Positions 1 to 9,267 of a stretch of DNA of 64,000 bases are shown in pieces. A program made the translations under genes and the position numbers. The stretch is from Ruminococcus sp. (GTDB taxonomy: Bacteria; Bacillota; Clostridia; Oscillospirales; Ruminococcaceae): assembly GCA_021201755.1 (NCBI GenBank), contig JAJQEI010000024.1:1-64000 (forward strand), written 5' to 3'. The notes under the pieces were generated by a model. It was not told where the DNA came from. It ran no database searches and saw only the letters and a program-made list of their open reading frames with translations. The stretch's first letter is position 1; every line of letters begins with the position of its first letter.

Positions 1-389
1 GATTTGCACTGCCAACAACGGACTCCCTCCGGCACTCAAGAGAAGTCTCTACTATGATAATACTTCCCTTGCTGCTTGAAATTTGTTCGAGAAATTTGTG
101 TCAAGTATTATTGACAAAATCATTTAAAGTATTTTGCAATAAAATTCTGCACCAGAACAATTTGGATACTATCAAGCTTTCTTGTAGGGATATAACACAA
201 TATATTTCAAATGCCGAATGCGATGACTTTCGCTTTTTAGAAGTGCAAGAAGAATCAGATTTTTAAAAGTAAGATAACCTTTATCAAACCATACAGGATT
301 TCGATTTACCGGACTTTTCGATTGCTCTACCGACAATGCCATATGCAGTACCTTATTGTAATATGCAACAACTTGAGGAGGAATATATC

Positions 390-860
390 ATGGATCAAAA
401 AAATCTTTTCGACAGAAATCAGGGGACACAATCCAGTTACACAAATTTCACAACCGTATCATCTATGCCTGTTTGTGATGCAAGAAACGATTCAACTTCT
501 ATTGTTTCATCCAATAAAACAGCTGTTGAAGCAAATCCCATTCAACAAGCATACAACAGTACTTATCCAAATTTTGAAATAAATTTAAGCCGTAATTTGC
601 AAATCAGTGTGGATGAAACTGCTGACTTCAACCACTTATGCCCACTGATGCAAAATTTCAATGGCATTTCTGCAAAAGAAAAAGTAGATTACACGAAGCT
701 TGGAATGGCTGTGGTAAATGAATTTTCCGACAAAGGCATCCATGCCAATGTATCGGTAAACCTCTCTACAACCGTATCGATTGACTTATTTAGTTCCAAC
801 ATGAATGCGGAGCAGATTGATCCAAAGGAAAACGTGATTGACGTTTCGTTGGAAGAATAA
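390..860 (+). CDS. hypothetical protein (start trimmed from ORF 336 to the ATG after an AGGAGGA ribosome-binding site)
   Basis: ORF track 336..860; internal ATG at 390 (MDQKNLFDRN...) preceded by gaggaggaat; followed by a hairpin terminator. Confidence 0.6.
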   Translation: MDQKNLFDRNQGTQSSYTNFTTVSSMPVCDARNDSTSIVSSNKTAVEANPIQQAYNSTYPNFEINLSRNLQISVDETADFNHLCPLMQNFNGISAKEKVDYTKLGMAVVNEFSDKGIHANVSVNLSTTVSIDLFSSNMNAEQIDPKENVIDVSLEE

Positions 861-892
861 TCTGTTTCCTATTACAAGCAAGGCTACAACAA

Positions 893-936
893 TAGGAAGG
901 AGGGCAGCATCACAGCTTGCCTTCCTTTTTTATTAT
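893..936 (+). terminator. intrinsic terminator
   Basis: aggaagg...ccttcct stem followed by a T-run, just after the 390..860 ORF. Confidence 0.6.
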
Positions 937-1005
937 ATCTGACTTTCTTCAACTTTTTTCCGGTGGATGTACGGTGGATGTATTTTTCAAATTTGAATCA
1001 AATAA

Positions 1006-1050
1006 AAAATCACGCAATTTCGAAAAAGTACCAAAATTACGTGATTTATT
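1006..1050 (-). terminator. terminator of the tRNA-Met transcript
   Basis: AATCACGTAATTT ... AAATTGCGTGATT stem (13 bp, one wobble) followed by T-run on minus strand. Confidence 0.6.
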
Positions 1051-1051
1051 C

Positions 1052-1128
<77 letters not shown>

Positions 1129-1394
1129 TTATTTCTTGTCACGAATCATGCGACTTAATAAGTATACCACATTTTTTAGTCCTTGTCAATCTAATTTTAA
1201 ATTATTGAAGAAAATAAAGTTTTATGTAATTTGACATTATTAATTTTTGCATAATCATAACCGTTTTAAACATTATATATATTTTAAAATAAATAATCAA
1301 ATAATAAAAATAATTTTTCTATCATATATCATAATTGCAATTACCACACTACACCGAATTAAAATGAAAATAAGCATCAGATTTGTCGAACATA

Positions 1395-1423
1395 TTGCCA
1401 AGTAAATTTGAATATGGTATAAT
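1395..1423 (+). promoter_or_regulatory. sigma-A type promoter for 79-aa ORF
   Basis: TTGCCA-17-TATAAT, followed by AAAGGAG and ATG at 1454. Confidence 0.55.
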
Positions 1424-1453
1424 CGTAATAGTGATTCAGAAAGGAGCCATTAC

Positions 1454-1693
1454 ATGGTTTCACATCACAACTTAAAATTGGCTGCTGCCACACTCGCCTG
1501 TATTTCGCTCCTTACTCCAAAAATGGCTTGCCAATTACCAGCAACAAAACAGCCTGCACAAATTTTACAGACTGCTTTTGGTCAAAACGTAGAATATTTT
1601 TGTTTTTTGTGCTATCTACTTGACAAGGAACAGGTCAATACGACCTCTACTTTTTTCCTTTTGCTCTTTTATCTTGCCAATGCTTATCAATAA
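1454..1693 (+). CDS. small hypothetical, N-terminal hydrophobic segment (possible secreted or membrane peptide)
   Basis: 79-aa ORF with good promoter and RBS; 3' end overlaps the convergent 1647..2414 gene. Confidence 0.4.
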   Translation: MVSHHNLKLAAATLACISLLTPKMACQLPATKQPAQILQTAFGQNVEYFCFLCYLLDKEQVNTTSTFFLLLFYLANAYQ

Positions 1694-2414
1694 GCAATTG
1701 AAATCTACGTTCGTCAAAGATTGGTTTTTGCAGATAAGCAATGGTTCCTTCAGAAATCACCCCGTTTTGTGCAAACTCTATACCGGCACTGGTATATTTC
1801 TCCAAGTAGATGTCAACTCTGTCCCGAAGCCCTGGCGTAGAAAAGACCTTTCCTTGTGGACAAAGCAATGCTTGGTAACCACTCTTACCGAAAATGCAAT
1901 CGTATTGGGTCAATAGCGCATTATATGTCGGAATCGTTTGCCCAAAGCCACAAGTAGAAACAAGGAAAAATTTCTTCTCACCGAAGTCGTAGCGAAATTC
2001 ATGATACGGTAATCCTTCGACTGGTCGTTTCCCACGATATGGCAACATAGTACTCAAAAGACGATCATTTAATATCTTTACTGTCCCAGGCATACTAAAA
2101 AAATAAAGCGGGTAGCTGCCAATAACCACGTCAGCATCCAAAATCTTCTGTTTGATTTCCGAAATATCATCGTTGATAATACAAGTGCCATCCGTTCTTT
2201 CCCAACAGGATAAACATCCATAGCATGGCTTTACGTCCATATCGGACAACGTATCTATTTTTATGTCACATACGCCATAGCTCTCAATTCCCTTGAGAAA
2301 CGCCTCTGTTACACGCATAGTACCACTGGCATTTCGTTGTGGGCTACCATTGATAACATATATTTTCTTTTTATCCTGATTTCCCCAAGTCCATTTATGC
2401 TTTTTTACTTCCAA
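1647..2414 (-). CDS. flavodoxin-fold NAD(P)H-dependent oxidoreductase / FMN reductase-like
   Basis: VINGSPQRNASGTMRVTEAFLKGI ... CYGCLSCWERTDGTCIINDD ... SYPLYFFSMPG, typical of the iron-sulfur flavoprotein/NADPH-dependent FMN reductase superfamily. Confidence 0.8.
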   Translation of the reverse strand: MEVKKHKWTWGNQDKKKIYVINGSPQRNASGTMRVTEAFLKGIESYGVCDIKIDTLSDMDVKPCYGCLSCWERTDGTCIINDDISEIKQKILDADVVIGSYPLYFFSMPGTVKILNDRLLSTMLPYRGKRPVEGLPYHEFRYDFGEKKFFLVSTCGFGQTIPTYNALLTQYDCIFGKSGYQALLCPQGKVFSTPGLRDRVDIYLEKYTSAGIEFAQNGVISEGTIAYLQKPIFDERRFQLLIDKHWQDKRAKGKK

Positions 2415-2425
2415 ATCAAATCCTC

Positions 2426-2884
2426 CTAAGCTTTTTCCGATATTGTTTTATAGACACTATTCTTCGGAATCGCAGTAAATGTCATAGAACCCTTTGCACG
2501 TACCTCTCCATCTACTTGAACGACTCCATCAAACGTAACAAGCGTTCCGGCTTCTCGTGTCTTTTGAACAAATAAATGCAAAGTATCTCCCGGAATTATC
2601 GGCTTTAAAAATTTAAAATCATGGACTTTTAATAATACATACAACAGCTCTTCTAACGTTTTTTCTTCTATCACCAGGGAACAAAGCTGTGCACAGCTTT
2701 CAATGATTAGTACGCCAGGCATAACAGGTATATCAGGAAAATGTCCCATGAAATATGGTTCATTAACAGATACATTTTTGATTCCTTCGGCAAATTCATT
2801 CGGAATAAATTCCAAAACTCGTTCTACCATTTGAAATGGCGGACGCTGTTTGATGCGGCGATTTATCTCCATCAAATCCATCAT
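2426..2884 (-). CDS. fabZ: 3-hydroxyacyl-ACP dehydratase, FabZ-like
   Basis: PPFQMVERV, GHFPDIPVMPGVLIIESCAQ (catalytic His and Glu present). Confidence 0.88.
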   Translation of the reverse strand: MMDLMEINRRIKQRPPFQMVERVLEFIPNEFAEGIKNVSVNEPYFMGHFPDIPVMPGVLIIESCAQLCSLVIEEKTLEELLYVLLKVHDFKFLKPIIPGDTLHLFVQKTREAGTLVTFDGVVQVDGEVRAKGSMTFTAIPKNSVYKTISEKA

Positions 2885-3612
2885 AGGGATAGACCTCCAT
2901 CTAATACAAGTGTTTGTCCAGTCATATACGCCATACGATCACTACAAAGCAACGAAACTAGCGACGCCACCTCTTCCGCCTTTCCAAACCGTCCCAAAGG
3001 AATTGATTTCAAATATTCCGCACGCATTTCATCCGATAGTGCATCTATCATTTCTGTTTCAATAAATCCAGGAGCAATGGCATTCACTCGAATCCCATAA
3101 GGTGCAAGCTCCTTTGCCATGGTTTTTGTCATTGCATTCACCGCTCCTTTGGTTGCACTATACACACTCTGACCTGCCAGTGCCATTTGCGCACTGACAG
3201 AAGACATATTGATAATAACACCTTTCTTTTTGCGGAACATTTTCAGTGTCGCTTGCTGAGCGCAGTAAAAATATCCTTTCACATTAACATCCATACAATA
3301 ATCCAAATTTTTCGGATCTAACATCAAAAGATATGCATCTTTTACAATTCCAGCGTTGTTGACAAGTATGTCAATTTGACTGTACGCTTGTATCGTAGCA
3401 CGCATCATTGCTTTTACTTCGTCTAGCTTCGATACATCCGCACGAAAAAGCATTCCATCTCCGCCATTTTCACGAATATCGTCTAATACTGCCTGTGCCT
3501 GTTCCTCGCTGTGACTATAGTTTATTACAACTATATCACCGTCTGCTGCAAGTCGTTTTGCGCAGGCTTTTCCAATACCACGTGATGCACCAGTAACAAC
3601 TGCTACTCTCAT
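2881..3612 (-). CDS. fabG: 3-oxoacyl-ACP reductase, FabG-like SDR
   Basis: GASRGIG cofactor loop, NNAG, YSATKGAV catalytic Tyr/Lys; overlaps fabZ by 4 nt. Confidence 0.9.
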   Translation of the reverse strand: MRVAVVTGASRGIGKACAKRLAADGDIVVINYSHSEEQAQAVLDDIRENGGDGMLFRADVSKLDEVKAMMRATIQAYSQIDILVNNAGIVKDAYLLMLDPKNLDYCMDVNVKGYFYCAQQATLKMFRKKKGVIINMSSVSAQMALAGQSVYSATKGAVNAMTKTMAKELAPYGIRVNAIAPGFIETEMIDALSDEMRAEYLKSIPLGRFGKAEEVASLVSLLCSDRMAYMTGQTLVLDGGLSL

Positions 3613-3630
3613 TTTTTATCACTTCTCCCC

Positions 3631-5976
3631 TTATTTTACGCTTTTCAGAATAATGGCAGTATATGCACCATTAAAGCTTTGTGAAATTACCAAAAGCATT
3701 TGCAACCCATCGGCAGTAATCACACCACAATTTTCACTGTACACTTTCTCCCCAAGCTTTCCCGATAGCAGCAATGCTCCATGTACTGCCGACAATGCAG
3801 CCGTTGCTGCTCTTCCCTCCCCTGTCATAGGGTGAATATGAAAACACGGTAGTTTTTGAGAAAAAATCTGTGCCATTGCGGACTGTTCAACTTGACAAGT
3901 GACATTTAATCCGTCTGCAAATCCCACAATACCATCGACATCGCACGATGAAATATTGGCATCATGCAGTGCCAACATTACTGCTCGTTCCAAAGCTGAT
4001 TCCGAATCTGTGAAATGCTCTAGCGTAGTAGACTGATTTACCATACCATATCCTAGAAGTTCCGCATAAGGTGCAGTATCACGTGTGCGCATACTACTTT
4101 CTGTTTCCAACAAAAGCGTCGTACTGCCGTCGGATAACCGAAACGTATTGTCCACCGCAAAGCAGCCAAGCTTCTCATAAAGTTCCGTAACAATTGCATC
4201 ATTTTCATCCGTTCCCGTAGCCAAAACCGCTTTTTCCTGTCCACTACGGAGTATGTTTATACCATAAGCAATACTGGCAAGTCCAGATTGAATGCCATTT
4301 GTCAGTGTCACATTATATCCCTGAATACCAGAACAAATAGAGAGATAGCCTCCTGCAGCATTATAAACCGTATTCGGAAATTTGAATGCACTACCAGCAG
4401 CCATTCCCTTTTCCAATAAATCCATCTGGTAATTACAAATGGTGGATATCGGACCGTCCGCAGTACCTACCACAATACCAATATCTGTGGCATTCTCTTC
4501 TGTTACAATATAATTTGCATCAATGAGTGCTTTCTTCCCAGATACCGCTTGCAACTGACTAAATCTATCGAGCTTACGATAAAATGCCATTTTGAGTCCA
4601 CAAGCATCATAATCTGCACGGTCTACATGACTCTCTACGCTAAACTCAGTCAAAATAGCACGAGATTGCACTTTTCTGGTATAACAATCTATATCGTTCC
4701 CCAGTGGCGAAACCACACCAAGTCCTGTAATAAAAATTCGATCTCGCTGTGCAGGAAGTTCTACATTGCCACTCTGTTTTGAGAACAACACGCTGGCATT
4801 ATTGCCGCCAAAAGCAAAAGAATTGCTCATGACTGTGGTCAACTGTTTTCCCTTCGCCTGATTCGGGCAGAAATCAATTTTGCCGGCACGTTCTTGCAAC
4901 CGTGGCATATCTTCTTCATTATAACCAACGGTTGGCGGTACGATATTCTCCGTCAGTGCCTTCACTGCAAACACCGCTTCTACTGCACCAGCTGCGCCAA
5001 GACAATGCCCTACCATAGCTTTAGTGGAAGATACAGATAAGTCGTTATTTTCACTGTCAAAAATCGTATGTAAAGAGAGAAATTCCGCTTCATCGTTTTT
5101 AGCAGTGCCTGTTCCATGTGCGTTGATATAACCAACTTCTGCCGGCGTAACACCGGAATTGACAAGACAGCGACGAATAGCGTGCATCTGCCCCTTACCA
5201 TCTGGTCGTGGTGCAGTAATATGAAACGCATCACTGCTGACGCCTGCTCCCAACACCTCACAATATACTCTTGCTTTACGCTGCATGGCATGGGCATAGG
5301 ATTCAATAATTACCGCACCTGCACCCTCACCAAGCGTAATACCACTACAACGATTGAATGGTGAACATGGATTTTCATCCAACGCATGCAGAGAAAGAAA
5401 CCCCGCAAAAGGAATAGAAGAAAATGCATCCGTTCCGCCAGCGATAACCACATCAGCTTTTCCTGCTCGAATCAAATCACAAGCATAGGCAATGCTAATC
5501 GTGCCAGCAGCACAGGCATTTGCAATATTGGTCACTACACCACCAATGTGATAAGTCTTTGCTACTTGATTCGCAATAGCAGAAATAGGTATTTTCGGTA
5601 CATCTTCTGCTGGCTTATTGTGGGTATAATAATGTTCAACACTGGCGACACCACCTACACAACTTCCCATAATCACCGCCGCCTGTGTACTATCACCGAA
5701 ACTATCCAGTCCTGCATCTCGCAATGCCTCACCGGTGGCTTTTACACAAAGCTTTGCGCAGCGATCCATAGACATAGCATCATCTACATCATCAAGCGTT
5801 TCATCTGTTACTTCAGCCGCCAAATTAGCGTAGCAATTTTTTGTTTCCACTGTAGAGGTGACTGCAATGCCACGAACACCTTGTTTCGCATTTTTCCAAC
5901 ATTCTGCCACGTTATTACCGATAGCAGTAATCATTCCCAATCCAGTAATTACACAGCGATTTTCATTCTTTGTCAT
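3631..5976 (-). CDS. fused beta-ketoacyl-ACP synthase / chain-length-factor-like protein (two thiolase-fold KS modules)
   Basis: Module 1: ITGLGMITAIGN, NACAAG (Cys), NAHGTGTAKND, MVGHCLGAAGAV. Module 2: ITGLGVVSPLGND, NGIQSG (Gln in place of active Cys), no HGTGT. Confidence 0.85.
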   Translation of the reverse strand: MTKNENRCVITGLGMITAIGNNVAECWKNAKQGVRGIAVTSTVETKNCYANLAAEVTDETLDDVDDAMSMDRCAKLCVKATGEALRDAGLDSFGDSTQAAVIMGSCVGGVASVEHYYTHNKPAEDVPKIPISAIANQVAKTYHIGGVVTNIANACAAGTISIAYACDLIRAGKADVVIAGGTDAFSSIPFAGFLSLHALDENPCSPFNRCSGITLGEGAGAVIIESYAHAMQRKARVYCEVLGAGVSSDAFHITAPRPDGKGQMHAIRRCLVNSGVTPAEVGYINAHGTGTAKNDEAEFLSLHTIFDSENNDLSVSSTKAMVGHCLGAAGAVEAVFAVKALTENIVPPTVGYNEEDMPRLQERAGKIDFCPNQAKGKQLTTVMSNSFAFGGNNASVLFSKQSGNVELPAQRDRIFITGLGVVSPLGNDIDCYTRKVQSRAILTEFSVESHVDRADYDACGLKMAFYRKLDRFSQLQAVSGKKALIDANYIVTEENATDIGIVVGTADGPISTICNYQMDLLEKGMAAGSAFKFPNTVYNAAGGYLSICSGIQGYNVTLTNGIQSGLASIAYGINILRSGQEKAVLATGTDENDAIVTELYEKLGCFAVDNTFRLSDGSTTLLLETESSMRTRDTAPYAELLGYGMVNQSTTLEHFTDSESALERAVMLALHDANISSCDVDGIVGFADGLNVTCQVEQSAMAQIFSQKLPCFHIHPMTGEGRAATAALSAVHGALLLSGKLGEKVYSENCGVITADGLQMLLVISQSFNGAYTAIILKSVK

Positions 5977-6051
5977 ATCGATTCCTTTCTATAAAAAAGC
6001 GACACCTCTCAAATGGACGATGTCGCCGCCGTTCGGACTCAAATTCTTAGA

Positions 6052-6300
6052 TTACTTTTCCAGATGTTCCGCAACATACGCTGTCAAGCTTTTAACATTG
6101 TAAAACGATTCTTTCCCAACACCTGTCATAGATACACCAAATTCTTCGTCAATCGCTGCGATAATTTCCAGCGAATCAATAGAATCTAGCTCAATTCCAT
6201 CACTAAATAACGGAATATCGTCTGTCAACACCTCCTCATCAATGCCCAATCTGCTGCAAAGCAACTCCTTAATTTTTACTGCAATTTCTTGTTCACACAT
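6052..6300 (-). CDS. acyl carrier protein
   Basis: 82 aa, ELDSIDSLEIIAAIDEEFGV phosphopantetheine-site motif. Confidence 0.88.
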   Translation of the reverse strand: MCEQEIAVKIKELLCSRLGIDEEVLTDDIPLFSDGIELDSIDSLEIIAAIDEEFGVSMTGVGKESFYNVKSLTAYVAEHLEK

Positions 6301-6366
6301 TATTTCTCTTTCCTTTCCAATATATTTGATACCGTATGACTACGGCGTATCAACAAATTAAACGAA

Positions 6367-7005
6367 TTATTTTTCTTGATGTACCAGTGCAAATACTTCT
6401 TGCTTACACTGTTCCGCCACCTTATCTAACACAACGGATAATCTGCCCTTAGCGTGTAAATCGAGTTGCAAAGGACTGCCAATACGTAGGGTTTGTTTGT
6501 GAAAAACACGGTAACCACCCGTAATTGCCATAGGGACAACAGGAACATTTAAATGTCTTACTAACAACAAAAAACCAGAATGAAAAGTCTCCGAAACACC
6601 GTCTGTTTCCAACTTTCCCTCTGGAAAAATCAAAACACACTGTCCTTTTTTCAAAATGGTTTCTGCCTGTACCATCCATGCAGCATCCTGTTCCTCAAGA
6701 TTAATGGGAATATAGCGCAAGTGTCGAAAAAGGGGATTCAAGAATTTTTTATCATACCACTTTCTTGTCACAAGCACATAAACTTTTTGCTTAGATAACA
6801 TTTTCGGTGCAAAAAAGCCGTCCTTGTGACTTGTGTGGTTTGCAATTAGAATTGCCCCCTGTTTTATTGCCACCTTTGATGCTGAATCATTGAAAATAAC
6901 TTGTCCTGGATATAGCACACGCATAATAACGCCAAGTAATGCAATTACCATATGTGCCACACCGGCAAGAATACCTTCCCAAATTTTATGAATCCAATTT
7001 TTCAT
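6367..7005 (-). CDS. PlsC-like 1-acyl-sn-glycerol-3-phosphate acyltransferase family protein
   Basis: NHTSHKD (HX4D) and FPEGKLETDG motifs. Confidence 0.85.
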   Translation of the reverse strand: MKNWIHKIWEGILAGVAHMVIALLGVIMRVLYPGQVIFNDSASKVAIKQGAILIANHTSHKDGFFAPKMLSKQKVYVLVTRKWYDKKFLNPLFRHLRYIPINLEEQDAAWMVQAETILKKGQCVLIFPEGKLETDGVSETFHSGFLLLVRHLNVPVVPMAITGGYRVFHKQTLRIGSPLQLDLHAKGRLSVVLDKVAEQCKQEVFALVHQEK

Positions 7006-7859
7006 GATGCTTTCATAAATGCACAGAGTTCATCAAAACGCTTCTCCATGACTTCCTTTCCATGGTCATAATATGCATTGACCTTTTTTGTGTCCTTTTC
7101 AAAATGACTAATACTTCTATTTTCTGGTCGAATCACAAGTGCATCACCACTTTGCACATAATCTGTTAAATCTTCCATTTGCTTTTCATACGTCTCTTTT
7201 CGCTTTACCATCACGTCCACCAGATTGGGATACTGAGCATGATAACTGATATTGAGAATCGGTCGTAATTTTGCATAATCCGTGGGAGGAGCTTCTTTCC
7301 ATTTTCGTGTCAACACTACGATAACCTTATCGCATTTGTTTTGTAATGCATACTCCACCGGCACAGCGTCCGATAAACTGCCGTCCAAATAATGTTGTGT
7401 ACCAATTGCCACAGGCTTACAAAGTAACGGCACGGAACAGGTTGCTTTCGTCAGCATCAAAAGCTGCTGTTCGGAATCTTTTGCGTTACAATATTCCGGT
7501 TGTCCAGATTCGCAATCGGTAACGACAAGTTCACACTCTGTAGATGATGTAAAAAATGCATCAAAATCAAAAGGTATCTGCTGATAGAAATATTGATCGA
7601 TAATTTGATCCGTATCTAACAGCTTTTTGCTTCGAATCATTTGTTTTATACCAAAATACGAGCCACCATCCTTGCTGGTAATAACTCGTTTCACTTTGCC
7701 ATTTTGCTTTGAAACAAAACTTATAGCATTTCCTGCCCCCGCCGAAACGCCAACAACATAGGAAAAGAAAATCTTTTGTTCTAACAAATAATCCAATACA
7801 CCAGCAGTAAAGATACCACGATATGCACCACCCTCTAATACCAATCCAATCTTTTTCAT
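7002..7859 (-). CDS. patatin-like phospholipase / acyl hydrolase
   Basis: LVLEGGAYRGIFTAGVLDYL, VGVSAGAGNA (GXSXG), DGSLSDAVPVEYA. Confidence 0.88.
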   Translation of the reverse strand: MKKIGLVLEGGAYRGIFTAGVLDYLLEQKIFFSYVVGVSAGAGNAISFVSKQNGKVKRVITSKDGGSYFGIKQMIRSKKLLDTDQIIDQYFYQQIPFDFDAFFTSSTECELVVTDCESGQPEYCNAKDSEQQLLMLTKATCSVPLLCKPVAIGTQHYLDGSLSDAVPVEYALQNKCDKVIVVLTRKWKEAPPTDYAKLRPILNISYHAQYPNLVDVMVKRKETYEKQMEDLTDYVQSGDALVIRPENRSISHFEKDTKKVNAYYDHGKEVMEKRFDELCAFMKAS

Positions 7860-7922
7860 ATATCCACTTCCTTTTCTACATCAACCAAATCGATTGTTTG
7901 AATTTGTCGAATCTCATTTATA

Positions 7923-7957
7923 TTTAGTTTATGGGAGAAATATAAACTGAAACTAAA
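7923..7957. promoter_or_regulatory. nested inverted repeats upstream of the PKS/FAS-like operon (possible operator)
   Basis: TTTAGTTT (7923-7930)/AAACTAAA (7950-7957) and AGTTTAT (7926-7932)/ATAAACT (7942-7948). Confidence 0.35.
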
Positions 7958-7993
7958 CGATTCTTGCATAATATCAAAAAAAGTTTTGTCAAA

Positions 7994-8034
7994 AATACCG
8001 CACTATGCTTTGACATTGCGCATGGTGCGGTATT
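7994..8034 (-). terminator. hairpin terminator downstream of the Rrf2-family gene
   Basis: AATACCGCAC ... GTGCGGTATT perfect 10-bp stem. Confidence 0.6.
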
Positions 8035-8059
8035 ACTTTTTAATTTAAAATTTCTGCGA

Positions 8060-8491
8060 TTACAGCGTTTTTTCTTTTAGCTCTGCAATTAGGGCTTCTA
8101 CTATTACCTTTTCCATTTCCGCTTTCATCGCCTCCACAGCAGATGCCATATGTGAATAAAGTACAACGGAAAGATTTTTCGCAATGGGACACGCACAATT
8201 TCCTTCATAAATTTTGAAGATTTCTCGTATGTCATCAGTTTCTACTGCCTGATAAATATCCCACAGTGTAATATCCTTCGGCTCCCGTTTCATGCGAACA
8301 CCGCCGTTCTTTCCAGCAGTTGTCTCTAAAATCCCTTTTTCAGACAAATCCAAAAACAGCGTCCGAATGGTCACTGGATTTGCTTCGATGCTCTCCGCAA
8401 CTAGCGTACTCGTTACACGTCGAATCGGGGAATGTACTGCTACAAACAGCACCGAATGCACTGCCATTGGAAATCGTTTGCTAACACGCAT
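8060..8491 (-). CDS. Rrf2 family transcriptional regulator
   Basis: MRVSKRFPMAVHSVLFVA ... TSTLVAESIEANPVTIRTLFLDLSEKGILETTAGKNGGVRMKREPKDITLWDIYQAVE. Confidence 0.85.
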   Translation of the reverse strand: MRVSKRFPMAVHSVLFVAVHSPIRRVTSTLVAESIEANPVTIRTLFLDLSEKGILETTAGKNGGVRMKREPKDITLWDIYQAVETDDIREIFKIYEGNCACPIAKNLSVVLYSHMASAVEAMKAEMEKVIVEALIAELKEKTL

Positions 8492-8569
8492 AATGATACC
8501 TCCTTTTTAATGTTATTGCATTGCATTTTCTATTATAACAGATTTTTTTGAAAAAATTAAATATTATTC

Positions 8570-8598
8570 TTGACAAAATAAAACTAATGTATTATAAT
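8570..8598 (+). promoter_or_regulatory. consensus promoter for nitroreductase gene
   Basis: TTGACA-17-TATAAT. Confidence 0.75.
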
Positions 8599-8634
8599 AT
8601 AATTGAACACAAAACATTAAGGAGGTTTGTTCTT

Positions 8635-9168
8635 ATGCAAACATTAGAATCAATTGCAAAAAGAAAATCTACAAGAGATTTCGACCCTGACAAAGCCGTA
8701 TCAAATGAAACAATCGACATGATTGTAAAGGCTGGCTGTCAAGCACCAATCGGTGCTAACAAAAGAGAATCTCTTCATCTGACGGTATGCCGCAGCAAGG
8801 CTATTCTTGAAGAAATCAACCAGTCTACTGCCACAGCCATGCAAACAGAAGCCCGGGATTTCTTCTATAGTGCGCCGGTCGTAATCTTTGTATCCGCTTC
8901 ACAAGAGCAAATGGCTCCTGGAATCGAATACGCAAATGCAGCGTGTGTCATTGAGAATATGTTAATCGCTGCAACTGATGCTGGCATCGATAACATTTAC
9001 CTCTGGGGTGCAGTACAGGGACTCGCTAAAAACAAAGCTCTGTGTGACAAGTTAGGCATTCCGAATGGATTCCGACCGGTTTCCGCTGCTGCTATCGGCT
9101 ATAGCCGAAGTGGCAGTCCGAAGGCAAGAGAACTATCTGTTTCTCTTGAAACCAATTACGTTGAATAA
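8635..9168 (+). CDS. nitroreductase family protein
   Basis: SIAKRKSTRDFDPDKAVSNETIDMIVKAGCQAPIGAN; start chosen at ATG after AAGGAGG. Confidence 0.85.
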   Translation: MQTLESIAKRKSTRDFDPDKAVSNETIDMIVKAGCQAPIGANKRESLHLTVCRSKAILEEINQSTATAMQTEARDFFYSAPVVIFVSASQEQMAPGIEYANAACVIENMLIAATDAGIDNIYLWGAVQGLAKNKALCDKLGIPNGFRPVSAAAIGYSRSGSPKARELSVSLETNYVE

Positions 9169-9267
9169 TTTTCTATTGAAATAATTTTCACAGACACAGC
9201 ACCCATTGAAAACACAATGGGTGCTATGTGTATTCTATCTATATAATCCATTATGTGAGGTAATACT

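Noticed and set aside
1-266. ORF 54..266 and the window's first bases as a gene fragment
   Set aside because: No RBS or family signature; cannot be supported from this window.
5386-5994. 202-aa plus-strand ORF
   Set aside because: Lies entirely antisense to the KS/CLF gene; no RBS/promoter or family signature.
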